DNA from: Malaya genurostris
Lineage: Eukaryota; Arthropoda; Insecta; Diptera; Culicidae
DNA length: 64,000 nt
Reading direction: 5' to 3'
NCBI RefSeq assembly: GCF_030247185.1
Contig: NC_080572.1
Location: 129,458,405-129,522,404 of the forward strand
Shown: piece after piece, positions 34,560-45,472 of the stretch
Layout of the letters: each line of letters starts with the position of its first letter
Position numbering within the stretch: position 1 is the first letter of the stretch
Notes under the pieces: generated by a model
What the model saw: the letters and a program-made list of their open reading frames with translations, nothing else
Database searches by the model: none
Told to the model about the DNA's origin: nothing
Position numbers and translations under genes: made by a program

Positions 34560-34656
34560 AGCTTGGGTAGGTAGACAACTGCGAATAAAAAATAAAACAA
34601 AATCGAAATTAGTCGTAGTAGGTTATTCGTCTATCCACATCGAGTGTTAGACGACG

Positions 34657-35010
34657 AATGATCGATTTTCGACCACGGTTCCCCTTTTATACGCAGTCAG
34701 TTGAAGATATGTGTCTGACTACCTCAAAATCGTCGTCCTTGTGCGAAAAACCCAAGCGAAAGTAAAGAGTTTTCCGGATTGTTTTCAAATTTTGAAAAAA
34801 ACTTAATTTTTGAGTTTTTTGTGGTTTTCTCACACTATTCAAAATATTATCCCAAATTCCTGATCATATTTTTGATGAAATAGTGAAAGAATTATGTTGC
34901 TGCCATTAATACAAGTCGAGATATTCACGATTAAGTTCTGCTTATTCTTTCATATGGCTAATTTTGAAAAGGCACCCCATAGTAAAGTAAGTCGTATTCA
35001 CGACAAAAAA
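34657..35010 (-). repeat. DR1 fragment, 5' part, flanking J2
   Basis: Continues from the J2 target duplication with the DR1 TATA region (CCCCTTTTATACGC on the plus strand; the TATA box is changed by one base) and runs to the DR1 terminus GTCGTATTCACGACAAAAA at about 34989-35008. With 30115-30513 it forms one DR1 copy split by J2. Confidence 0.7.
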
Positions 35011-35510
35011 TAGGGAAGTTTTAGTTCTTTACGCGATAGTATTGCAAATTTTTTTTTAGGTTCCTCGAAAAAAAGCTGTGAATCAAGACTTCCCGAGACT
35101 TCAATATAGGATATTGTTGAAACGTTCACTCGGGAAGTCAGTGAGTTTAGTGGTGCATCCGAGCATCTTGAAACCGGAACATACTGAGTCGCGCGCGAAA
35201 CCAATACTGATTTTTTTACTAACGAATATCCTTCTCCCGTGACACTTGTGGAGTGCGCAGTAGTATATACGGCCTATAGTAACAACAAGTGTTGGACTAA
35301 CATCCCTTCCCATTCCTTAGACGATCTACGTTCGGGGCTGGCCGGCGCCGGTACTGATCGATGAATTCTGGAATTACCAGAAGATGTACATTGAAGGATG
35401 ATTTACCAGTCCCAGGCCGGATCATCTAGAAACTCCCTGTACAATTTCAGCTAATCCCGATCAGTAACGTAGTAGCAACCAGGGGTGGTCGCTCAAGCTC
35501 AGTACTCTTC
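35011..35510. other. No recognised feature
   Basis: Mixed sequence between DR1 and a J1 fragment. Short frames (68-70 codons) show no known motif. Confidence 0.4.
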
Positions 35511-35511
35511 A

Positions 35512-36374
35512 GGTTAGCTATCAGAATTGTAAATCTGAATTGCAACCCGTACGAGGCGGTGTTCCGCAGGGTTCGAGCGTAGCTTCAATCTTGTATAATA
35601 TCTTCACTTCTGATCTTCCAAATCTACCCGTTGGTTGTCAGAAATCGCTATTCTGTATCTTAAACCAAACAATAATCACATTCTCAAATTGAATGGCTTG
35701 GAATTGATATGGTCTGATCAAGCTAAATACCTAGGTTTAACGTATGACAAAAAACTCACTTTCAAGGATCACATTGAAAGAATCCAGGCAAAGTGTAATA
35801 AATATATTAAAGGTTAATATCATCGTATAAAAAGAAATTCTATTCTCTGTCTAAAAAACAAATTGTTAATTTATAAACAAATTTTCAGACCAGCCATGCT
35901 TTATGCAGTACCAATTTGGTCAAGTTTTTGTTCCACCAGGAAGAACACGCTTCAAAGGATTCAGATTAAAATTCTGAAAATGATTTTGAAGCGTCCTCCC
36001 TGGTTTAGTACAAATGAGTTACACAGACTCACAAATGTAGAACCATTAGATGTAATGTCACATAATATTATAAACAAATTCCGACAAAAATCGATGCAAT
36101 CTTCAATTGAATCGATTCGCTCTCTGTATTAGTTAGTAAGTTAGTATATAAGTTTCTTTTCCCCATTACACAATACAAGTAGGTTTAGAATTTTCCCTAC
36201 ACCAAAATCTCAGAATTGCGGAAGCAAATGATGACCTCATTGTAATAACCAAATCATATATATGATAGGGTTGAAAAGTCACCACTTGTGGCTGAACACC
36301 CAATTTAAATCCTAATAATTTAATTTTAACTGCTATTCCAATAAATAGTTATTTAAAAAAAAATAAAAAAAAGA
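35512..36374 (+). pseudogene. J1 fragment, independent insertion
   Basis: Starts in the RT at QVSYQNCKSEL (35512), contains VRGGVPQGSSVASILYNIFT, then an internal deletion at 35656 removes the segment after the QKSLFC box (no DD remains), and continues LKPNNNHILKLNGLEL to SSIESIRSLY (stop 36130), the 3' UTR with short TATATA and an A-rich tail at 36356-36374. It lacks the 46-bp deletion of the 16-30 kb copies, so it is a separate insertion, closer to the 61-64 kb element (shared SIESIRSLY). Confidence 0.85.
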
Positions 36375-36567
36375 GTAACACTGAGATGTTTGTATATTCA
36401 TGATGTGCAATTAAACATTATTAACAAATATTGCGGAATCCCAGTGGAATTGATTTCCTATACGGGATCCACAATGATACAGGCTAACTATAAACAAATT
36501 ATACAAGAATGAATTACTGTTGATAGTTTGTAAAACAAGGAATATATTAATACATTAAGGAACTACA

Positions 36568-39281
36568 TTAATTAAATATCTCACTCAGTCTATGCTTAAA
36601 ATGATACTTCAGTCTAGCCCCGAATAAGACACGGCTGGATGTTCTTTGAATGTCAAGTGGAAGTGCGTTATATTTTATTGGACCAACAAAAATAATCCTT
36701 CTTTGACCAATGTTTGTGACTGCTCGAACGCGAAGCAGGTTGTTACTACGACGTGTAGTTTGAGAGTGAGTTAAAGTTGGAAACTGTAAATTATGGTGAG
36801 TTGAGGTGTTGTGTAGGATATCATGAACGAACAGTAATGTTTGAACATCACATAAGTATGCTAGAGGTAAGATGTTATGGGTATTATCGGAGTATAACAA
36901 TAAGCTTAAAAACAGTAGGGGTTTATTGAAGATGATTTTGAGACACCTGTTTTGTAGAGTTTGAATTTGAATGAGAGCTAGCGGCGCGACCCCACACCGA
37001 TACCAAATAAATGAGCTGTGAATGGATGTAAGCAAAATAAAAGTTTAGAAGTGCACGCTTAGGAACATATGACTTGACTCTCCACAAAATACCGTAATAG
37101 GATGCCACATGTTTTTCAATAGATTTAATATGGTGAATCCAGGTTAACGTCAAAATATACACCCAAATATTTGAAACAGTCGACCTTTCAATAATATAAT
37201 GTCCCAATTTAGGATGACGATGGATTGGTATTATTTTCCTTATGGACCGGAAAATCATATATTTAGTTTTTATAAGATTTAAGGACAATAAATTTGCACT
37301 AAAATATTGATCTAAAATACTTAAATCGCTCTCCATTGAATTTATAATAGCATTGATGTCATTGTTAGGATAAAATAGAGCTGTATCGTCGGCAAATAAC
37401 CGCGGAGTCCCTGTGAGTTGCAGGTTACCTATATCATTAATATACAAAAGAAATAATAGTGGTCCTATATTGCTACCCTGTGGCACTCCAATGTTTATGG
37501 CAGTAAGATTGATACAGTCGCCCTCGATGGACACGAATTGTTTTCTGTTTATCAAGTAGCTTTTGATAATAGAGTTCGCGATGCCCCTGATGTCGTAGCA
37601 CTGACGTTTGTCCAAGAGAATACTGTGATCCAAAGTGTCAGAGGCTTTTTGGAGATCTAAAAATAAGGCACCAATCATGTTTTTTGGTCAATCTTGCTCA
37701 TTATATTGTCTACTAATTCTATGATAGCGGTATGTGTGCTAGAACCTTGTCTAAAGCCACACTGAAATTTATAAAGGACACTATGTTTGTTTAAAAATTC
37801 AAGATGTCTATTAAACAATAGTTTATCGAAGATTTTGTTGAAGACAGACAGAGTCGATATAGGACGATAATTATTGCAATCATAACGATCACCAGACTTG
37901 TAAACAGGAATAACTTTAGCCACTTTGAGGCAGTCAGGGTAATAGCCAGTCTGAACAATTTGAAACATTGAAACATTGAGAGAGAATTCTAGGAAATATA
38001 ACAGGATTACTTTTTAGCACACTTGCAGAGATGCTGTCGGGGCCACTGCTCTTTCTATTGTCCAAATTTTGTATCAGTAGAATGACTTCGCTAGAAGATG
38101 ACGAACGTAGGAATATAGAGTCACTAACACGACGAACATTATCAGTGGGACAAACAGTTGGGTTTATACGAATATTTTCAGCTAATTCTTGGCCGACATT
38201 GGAGAAAAATTTGTTGAATATCTCACAAACTTCAGAGTTTACGTTAATTTTGTTATCATTGTGAAACAAATTTATCTTGTCACTTTTTTTTTGTTATTCC
38301 GAATGTATTTTTAGGATTTCTCCAGAATTTGGAATGAGGTGTCTTTGTAAGAAGGTTTTCATAATATGCTTTCTTGCTATTTCTTTTCATGATATCGACC
38401 TTTTTTTTACATCGACCTTTTATATGTAATAGCATTTGTTTAAGGTGTTGGTTCTGTGGCTTTAACACGATGGAGATAATTACGTTTAATTTTTACCAGT
38501 GTCCATAGACCCAAATTCATCCATGGACAATGAGAGCCTTTCATTTTAACTGTTTTTGAAATTATTCTCGTATGTAGGGAGCTATACTCATGCACTATAT
38601 TTTGTAGAACAATTTCAACGTCGTCTATGACAGCAATACTATTGATGAAATTGAAGAACTCTTGATTCAATTGACGATTTTTAACAATTTTGTTCGTTAG
38701 GGACATTGGTTCCCTCTCAACAAATAATTTGAAGGTCGTTAAGATTAGAGAGCGGTCACTTAACTCATTATATATTGTGTCGTTACGAATCCGCTTAATG
38801 TCATCAAGTTTGCATAGAATATGATCAAGTATGTTGTCGCTAATTGGTCTGGTTGTGAAACAATTTGTACACGAAAAGTCATAGGATTCTAGCAAAGCCA
38901 TATATCTCGTCACAATGTTGTTATTGATGAGATTTATTGGGACATTTATATCTCCTACAATAAAACACGTATGCTTCGGTTGGACAGAACACATCAAGAT
39001 TTCTAAATAGACGGAAAATTCATTCAAGTCAAAACTAGAGAAACGATACACACCATGAATGTCATAATAATGTCCGTTAAAACATAATTCGACATTTAGA
39101 TGATGAAATATATCGAATGTATAATTTTTTATTAGTCTGCTTGATATTTTGTTTGACATATATTGCTAAACCTTCAATGGAATTTTCTCTACAAGAGAAG
39201 AATGATTTATAAAGCGGTATTTCGTAGAGGGAACAATTATCATTCTTCAGCCAGGTTTCTCCGATTACTATTATATCTATA
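36568..39281 (-). pseudogene. CR1-type non-LTR retrotransposon ORF2 (endonuclease and RT), broken
   Basis: From high to low coordinates: endonuclease (IDIIVIGETWLKN, then CFIVGDINVPINLI and DHILCKLDD), connector (PHSKFWRNPKNTFGI, IRINPTVCPTDNVRRVSD), and RT (KVAKVIPVYKSGD, NYRPISTLSVFNKIFDK, CGFRQGSSTHTAI, LFLDLQKASDTLDH, GVPQGSNIGPLLFLLYINDI, RLFADDTALFY). A C-terminal domain ends at 36568 (HRLSEIFN). The FADD box is intact, but at least five frame breaks lie at about 39.15, 38.45, 38.27, 37.95, 37.68 and 37.0 kb. The GVPQGSxxGPLLFLLYIND signature is typical of the CR1/L2 group. The 5' end is displaced by two insertions (39282 and 40215). Confidence 0.8.
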
Positions 39282-40107
39282 CGAGGTATGTTCAAAAAGT
39301 TCCCGGATTTTTTTAATTGCGCGCGTCTGGAGAGTCCGGTGGTCAATTTTTTTTTTATTTTGTTGGTACATATGTCCCTAATGTATGGTGAAATTTTCAG
39401 CTGTATTCATTGTTTACATTCTGTCTTGTAGACATCATAACCGTACACCCATGTTTCATCACCAGTTATGACCCTTTCAAGTAAATTTGGATCGTCGTTG
39501 ACGTCGTTTAACAGCTCCTGAGCGATGGTAATGCGTTTGTTTTTTGGATCAAAATTCAGCAGTTTTGGAACGAATTTTGCTGTCACTCGTTTCATGCCCA
39601 AAACATTTAAAAAAATATGATGGCATGATCCAACTGATATGCCAACTTCATCAGCAACTTCTCTAATAGTGATTCGGCGATCATCCAGATTCATTTTTTC
39701 CACGTTTCCCACATTTTCATCGATTATTGACGTGCTGGGACGGAGCGTTCGTCGTCTTCAACGTCTTCGCGGCCATCTTGGAAACGCTTATACCACTCGT
39801 AAACACTTGTTTTTTTCATAGCAGACTCACCGTAGGCTCTCTGTAACATTTCGCACACTTGGTTACACTTTATTTCATTTTTCACGCAAAATTTAATACA
39901 AATTCTTCAATTCTTCCATTGTTTAAACTAACAAAAATCTCCGAGCTCAAAAAAACACGTCTGCACCAGCCGCTACAAGACAGAATGTAAACAATGAATA
40001 CAGCTGAAAATTCACCATACATTAGGGACATATGTACCAACACAATAAAAAGGACTCTCCAGACGCGCGCAATTAAAAAATTCCGGGAACTTTTTGAACA
40101 GACCTCG
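39282..40107 (-). mobile_element. Mirror-ended mariner derivative, TA duplication
   Basis: TIRs CGAGGTATGTTCAAAAAGTT and the complement of CGAGGTCTGTTCAAAAAGTT, flanked by TA on both sides (39280-39281, 40108-40109). Homology between the two ends extends far past a normal mariner TIR: 39282-39431 is an inverted copy of 39974-40107 (the transposase 5' UTR side). The 3' half of the transposase is replaced by this copy. It sits in the CR1 endonuclease region. Confidence 0.88.
39407..39890 (-). pseudogene. Mariner transposase N-terminal half
   Basis: The open part 39712-39407 reads MNLDDRRITIREVADEVGIS, GMKRVTAKFVPKLLNF and ITGDETWVYGYDV, i.e. the second helix-turn-helix and the first catalytic Asp motif. 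Upstream, in other frames, come EWYKRFQDG-like and DDERSGRPSTS-like segments of the first DNA-binding domain, so frameshifts are present. After GYDV the frame enters the inverted copy of the 5' end and stops (YKTECKQ). The second and third catalytic residues are absent. Confidence 0.8.
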
Positions 40108-40214
40108 TAGAAGTTTTAAAATGTTCGAGGTCCATTAAGATTTTGTCAAATTTAGAAAGATTGTTAATACCCCTCACATTCCACTGCAGAATCTTAAGTG
40201 TATGTTTGTCATTA
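40108..40214 (-). pseudogene. CR1-type ORF2 start (endonuclease N-terminus)
   Basis: The minus strand reads KILQWNVRGINNLSKFDKIL at about 40200-40140, the classic first motif (Asn in WNVRG) of an APE-type endonuclease. It joins, across the mariner, to the endonuclease at 39281 and below. Confidence 0.8.
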
Positions 40215-41242
40215 GGGGCTGTCCATAAAAGACGTCACACTTTTTTGGACGATTTTTTACTCCCCCTCCCCCCTTTGTCACAAATTGTCACAGAAGCAAA
40301 GACCCCCCACCCCCCCCCTATGTCACATGTCACGAATTCAAAATAAATAAAATTCATCTCAACACATTCTCAATATGTATGACAAACCATACAAATATGA
40401 GGGAAAAATCGATATAGATATATTATTGTTTAGTTAAAGAATAATATTTCCTTAGTGTAGCATACAGGACTGAGAAAATAAAGACCAAAACCTCATCAAA
40501 ACGAGATCACTGCCGAAGAATCTTTTCAAAATCAGTTGATCAGTGAATTTTAAATCATATCGATCAATATCGGTACTGATCTTCCGTCACACAATGGGTA
40601 GTGATTTTGAGCTAAAAAGATTCTTGATTTATGTAAGTTCTATCATTGGATGACTCGATAAGCTTTGATGATGGCGGAGGAAAATCACATATGATCAAGA
40701 TAAAACATGACGTCTGAAATCGTTGATCTCCCGCCCTTTTTCAAATGGAGTACAATTGAATAAACTGCATCAAAATCAGATAAGAGAAATTCTTATGATA
40801 TACTATTATCAATGCTAGAAAATCAAATTACTGAAAAAATTGTCAGTGCATAACTGAAGTTAAACCGTTTGAAGGCATCTTTTCTTTTTTTACTCATATT
40901 TGGCAAAATTTATTAATTTCGCTAATTTACTCGCACCTCCGTGCACTTTTGCTGTTCACAACAAAAATGATTTCCTGCATCATTCATTTCCGAATTTACA
41001 AGAAGAAGCTTTTACATCAACAAATACACGTTTTTCTATAGAATGTAAACGTTTATTGTGGAGATTTTTTTCAGGAAATAGGGCAAAGCAGTAATATAAT
41101 TAGGCATTTCAAAAATGCGCTCATTGAAAACATTGGACGTCACATTCCAAAAACCTCCCCCTCTCCCCCCTGTCACAAAAGGTCACGTTTTATGAAACAC
41201 CCCCCTCCCCCTTGCGGCGTGACGTCTTTTATGGACAGCCCC
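40215..41242. mobile_element. PIF/Harbinger-type non-autonomous element, TTA duplication
   Basis: Inverted ends GGGGCTGTCCATAAAAGACG and complement, about 26 bp exact, flanked by TTA on both sides (40212-40214, 41243-41245). Subterminal regions are C-runs on the left (CCCCCTCCCCCCTTTGTCAC type) and again near the right, in the orientation CCTCCCCCTCTCCCCCC. The interior (about 1 kb) has no transposase. Confidence 0.85.
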
Positions 41243-41559
41243 TTACTGCTATACTATATTTAAAAACTATCATGAAAGAAATTTGTAGTGTAATTGTAAT
41301 TTATCAGCCCACAACCTGGCAGACCGTGTCCGCCCATCTGCTTGAGTGAGGTTCACTACAAGTTGGTTGTGAGCCTACTAAAGCCTGACCGTTGATATGC
41401 ACTAGACCGTATAGCACACCGGCTCCCTCCACCAGCAGGCGCTGCTCTGAGTCTTACTGGTTTCAGATACATTAGGTTAGGGATAGTGGAGATAAATAGG
41501 GATATATAGCATTTAGAAGTTTACTAACTACTGTGTTTATGGCTGAAAATAAAGCGTAC

Positions 41560-41573
41560 GGAAAAAAAAAAAA

Positions 41574-41658
<85 letters not shown>

Positions 41659-41660
41659 TG
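41560..41660. repeat. (AAT)n microsatellite
   Basis: An A-run followed by about 28 AAT units, in the diverged DR3 copy. All three minus-strand frames (Tyr, Ile or Leu runs) are artefacts. Confidence 0.95.
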
Positions 41661-42127
41661 ACAATAAAAATAGTAGTACACTTACCTCTCTCTTCCCCAA
41701 CATACCGCAACTTACCAAAAGTCGAGTTATTGCCAAAGCACCTCCTTTTCGTCATTCTCCTGGGACGCCCCAGGGTTCTTCTTCTTAAATTTCCTTGGTC
41801 TTAGGCCTTCGATGACAGTTTCTTATTTCAACATTCTCGTTTCATTGCGCTCCAACCATGAAAATAAAATAAGATAAAATAAATTCAGGTGTTAGTGAGT
41901 TTTTTGGATTATTTAATGTAAGGTATGGATGCGCATTCAACATTAGATTAGATAGTCCAGAGAAGCCACAGTATGTACACAATGGCACGATTGCTTAAAA
42001 TGTCTTCACACCTGACCAATCAGCCTCGCCGTCAATGCAACCTGTATAACATAAGTACCGATATCGAACCGGATCGGAAAGGTTTGAAAGTTCCTCAACG
42101 GTAGAATAAGACACTCTTATTCCTGAT

Positions 42128-42257
42128 CAGAGATGCCAGATCTGCATTTTTTCTCGCCTAGTGCGTTTAGCGTATTTTACTTTATAGAGAAATTACTGCC
42201 ATTCTTGCCTGCCATACGCTGTCTGAAGATATTTGAAATTTTTGCCTGTCATCTCTG
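42128..42257. mobile_element. 130-bp hAT-type MITE, 8-bp duplication
   Basis: Ends CAGAGATG/CATCTCTG; TTCCTGAT flanks both sides (42120-42127 and 42258-42265). The paralogous empty site, CTATTCCTGATAAC, is at about 16284-16297 in DR3 copy 1. A small hAT MITE. Confidence 0.85.
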
Positions 42258-42301
42258 TTCCTGATAACAATAAGTCCCCTTTTTAAATATAATTCACCTG
42301 T

Positions 42302-42781
42302 TCAGGACGAATGTGATATATTAATCACCCCCATTCTGCACCTCGACCGAATCGAACCCCGTCGAACGAATGCTAAAACCTGAATTCCGTAATTCGATCG
42401 AGTAATGCCCTGCACATAGTCGCATATCAGCCCCATACCGACCCCCGCCAATCCCGAGCCATCTTGAGGAACGACATCCATCTCCAATACACCCTCGGAA
42501 ACCGCAACAAAAGTTGAGGGTTTGTTCAGTAAAATTTGAAAAAAATTTAAACTCATGTCTGTCCCATATGCAAAGCACACCCGCATATCAGTCCCATCCA
42601 GTGCAAACTTCAACAATTGCACCTGCTGCAATATTGGAATAGCAAAGGTATACCACCGATACTCCACGTAACGATATCGTGATTTAGCAGTAGGTAGCAC
42701 AATAAAACAAATTATTCGGAAATAAAATTTGGATCGTCCTCCTCTCGACATGCCGACCCTCCACATGGGACCGACACGCAA
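42302..42781 (-). other. 159-codon frame, origin unknown
   Basis: A long open frame for its setting (start near 42781), with several Cys, Gly and Arg but no recognisable motif. It is between DR3 and a TIR element and overlaps DR3 at its end. It could be a remnant of an unrecognised element or chance; no splice or promoter support. Confidence 0.2.
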
Positions 42782-44547
42782 GTATGGGCAATGCCTTTCT
42801 ATGGAAAACTTGAACTCGATCGAGCTACCCCAAGTAGCATGTTAAGTTGCTGATCTGTATTTTTCTACTGATTGTGCAATTTATGAAGTTAGTTTATATC
42901 ACTATTCTAGTAACTGTTGTGTTATGGGAAAAGCGCAATTTTTCTGTGTTGTGCAACATACTTTCAAGTTCATCCGTTATTACGAACATTTATTCACAAC
43001 GATTGTGCAACTGATACAAAAACTCATGCGTCGATCCCATTACAAAGGCAGGAATAAAATCAGCGAAAAAACAATTGTGAAACCCGTGAGAACTACTACG
43101 TAATGTAAACAAGAAATGGAATGACGGTTACAAAAACATGCAAACTTAATTTCTAATGAATAAGTTTAAGATTTGATTTTCAATACAACAGCTCTTAACA
43201 CAAACATGGATCTTGTTAAATAATCTGTTCATGAATAATCATAATGCAACATATTGTAGAATTGATCTTTTGTGTTTTTGTAAATGGAAAATCGACAACG
43301 AACTGCATTTTTATGGTGAAACGTGTATTCGTGCGCACGAAATTTTCAAGCGCCTTTGAATTAACGTGTTTTGATGATTCTAAAGAAATTTCTGTGAAAA
43401 TTACAGCCTATTATTTTTAATGAGAATCATCGGAATGGTGTTTAAAATACGTGTATTCAAACATTCTTTAAAATTCCCAGACGATTTTGATCAAACTAAT
43501 GTGTAATTAAACCTGAAAAATCTCGGAATGAACTTTTCTTGAATATTTTCCAATATGGCATCGATGATAACAGTGAGTTGAATAGAAAATGGTTCACCTA
43601 ACGTAATGACATATATTATCTAAATAACAGGAAACATTAAGATATTAATATTTCGGAAAGAAATGCACTACGTTTTGTTTTTTTTATTAGTTTAAATCTT
43701 CTAGTTGAATTAAACAACAATACAGTATAGTCATTCATCTTAGCGGGCCCGACTTTTGTGATACGCACTGTAGGTATTATTTTGGTACGTCCGTGTACTG
43801 GAGTTGCAAAAACAAGTTGCACAAGCGGTATTATATAACTATGGGAGTAACTATGATGAAATTAACTTTCGTTCAATGTATTTAAAAAGTGATGTCAGGT
43901 CTGCTTTTTTTCGCGAGATGAAAACCGACCACAAATTATCTGATTGATTTTTGTTTTCATTGCGTATGTAATGCTATATTTCTGCAACTTTTATGATAAT
44001 AATCTTTTGTCTGCAAGTTTGGCGTTCAATTCAAACAGATAAATCGTGCACAAGTTTTTTGCAAGTTATGAATTTTATATCAATGTTTTTTTTTTTCTAA
44101 AACTGAAGAAAACTGCACACACTGATCTAAAAATTCATGAGGCTGCAAAAACAATGCGGACTCTGCAGAAATATATTTTTTACAGCAACGTTTTCAATTC
44201 GGCCTAGCCTCTTTTGCCTTGCGGAGAGCATCAATCATTTCACTAATTTTTCTTCCACAAGAGATTTATAGCAATTTCGACGTATATTGTGTCCGGTACA
44301 ATTATGTCAGCCGCTTGGAAAGTTTTTGATTAGTTGCACAATTGTTATAATTACTCCCGTTTTACATGACGATGTAAAATTTTTTGTACAGCTTCTAGTG
44401 AAACATTAACAAGTTGGTGATTTGCTGCACAATTGTTTTAGATGCACTTGAAGTTGTTCTACAGTGATTTTTTCGGTAGTATTGTGAAACTTAACAGTGA
44501 CAAGTTGCACAACCAATTTTAATATATATTTCTTAACATATCTAATA

Positions 44548-45472
44548 CAGGGTGATTTTTTAAGAGCTTGAGAACTTTTTTAAACAATAAAACGCATAAA
44601 ATTTGCAAAATCTCATCGGTTCTTTATTTTAAACGTTAGATTGGTACATGACATTTACTTTTTGAAGATAATTTCATTTAAATGTTGACCGCGGCTGCGT
44701 CTTAGGTGGTCCATTCGGAAAGTCCAATTTTGGGCAACTTTTTCGAGCATTTCGGCCGGAATAGCCCGAATTTCTTCGGAAATGTTGTCTTCCAAAGCTG
44801 GAATAGTTACTGGCTTATTTCTGTAGACTTTAGACTTGACGTAGCCCCACAAAAAATAGTCTAAAGGCGTCAAATCGCATGATCTTGGTGGCCAACTTAC
44901 CGGTCCATTTCTTGAGATGAATTGTTCTCCGAAGTTTTCCCTCAAAATGGCCATAGAATCGCGAGCTGTGTGGCATGTAGCGCCATCTTGTTGAAACCAC
45001 ATGTCAACCAAGTTCAGTTCTTCCATTTTTGGCAACAAAAAGTTTGTTAGCATCGAACGATAGCGATCGCCATTCACTGTAACGTTGCGTCCAACAGCAT
45101 CTTTGAAAAAATACGGTCCAATGATTCCACCAGCGTACAAACCACACCAAACAGTGCATTTTTCGGGATGCATGGGCAGTTCTTGAACGGCTTCTGGTTG
45201 CTCTTCACTCCAAATGCGGCAATTTTGCTTATTTACGTAGCCATTCAACCAGAAATGAGCCTCATCGCTGAACAAAATTTGTCGATAAAAAAGCGGACTT
45301 TCCGAATGGACCACCTAAGACGCAGCCGCGGTCAACATTTAAATGAAATTATCTTCAAAAAGTAAATGTCATGTACCAATCTAACGTTTAAAATAAAGAA
45401 CCGATGAGATTTTGCAAATTTTATGCGTTTTATTGTTTAAAAAAGTTCTCAAGCTCTTAAAAAATCACCCTG
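44548..45472 (-). mobile_element. Mirror-ended rosa-type (DD41D) mariner derivative, TA duplication
   Basis: Bounded by CAGGGTGATTTTTTAAGAGC and its complement, flanked by TA (44546-44547, 45473-45474). The two ends are identical over 178 bp (44548-44725 against 45295-45472), far beyond a normal TIR, and the duplicated part contains the last 23 or so codons of the transposase. So here the 5' half has been replaced by an inverted copy of the 3' end. Confidence 0.88.
44655..45314 (-). pseudogene. rosa-type mariner transposase, catalytic domain only
   Basis: A 219-codon open frame. It contains ILFSDEAHFWLNGYVNKQNC (first Asp), MWFQQDGATCHTARD (second Asp) and SCDLTPLDYFLWGYVKSKVY (third Asp). 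Between the second and third catalytic Asp there are 41 residues, the DD41D spacing of the rosa family of mariner-like elements. The N-terminal DNA-binding domain is missing; the first codons (MVHSESP) come from the inverted 3' end. The catalytic triad is intact, but without the paired HTH it should not bind its ends. The open frame suggests recent activity of a helper copy. Confidence 0.8.

Larger units (their letters stand above)
30529..34656 (-). mobile_element. J2: full-length Jockey-type retrotransposon with 15-bp TSD
   Basis: 5' end at 34656, ORF1 34559-33402, ORF2 from 33412 overlapping ORF1 by 11 bp, 3' UTR with AATAAA and an A8 tail ending at 30529. AATGATCGATTTTCG flanks both sides (30514-30528, 34657-34671) and DR1 resumes on each side, so this is a complete target-primed insertion of 4,128 bp into DR1. 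ORF2 has at least four lesions. Confidence 0.9.
41460..42370. repeat. DR3, copy 3 (old, interrupted)
   Basis: Aligns block by block with 15230-16380: AAT repeat, CTTACCAAAAGT, CCTTGGTCTTA, TCAGGTGTTAGT, GAACCGGATCGGAAAGGTTT and GACGAATGTGATATATTAA. It diverges clearly more than the 15 and 23 kb copies. Its end (CCCATTGTCAATTTCAAGCA) is found beyond the large TIR element at about 45650. Confidence 0.6.

Noticed and set aside
41472..41755. Three overlapping minus-strand frames with Ile, Tyr or Leu runs
   Set aside because: All three come from the (AAT)n microsatellite read in three frames.
44655..45365. Plus-strand frame 45168-45365 ending in the same peptide as the minus-strand transposase
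   Set aside because: It is the inverted copy of the transposase 3' end and has no start or catalytic part of its own.
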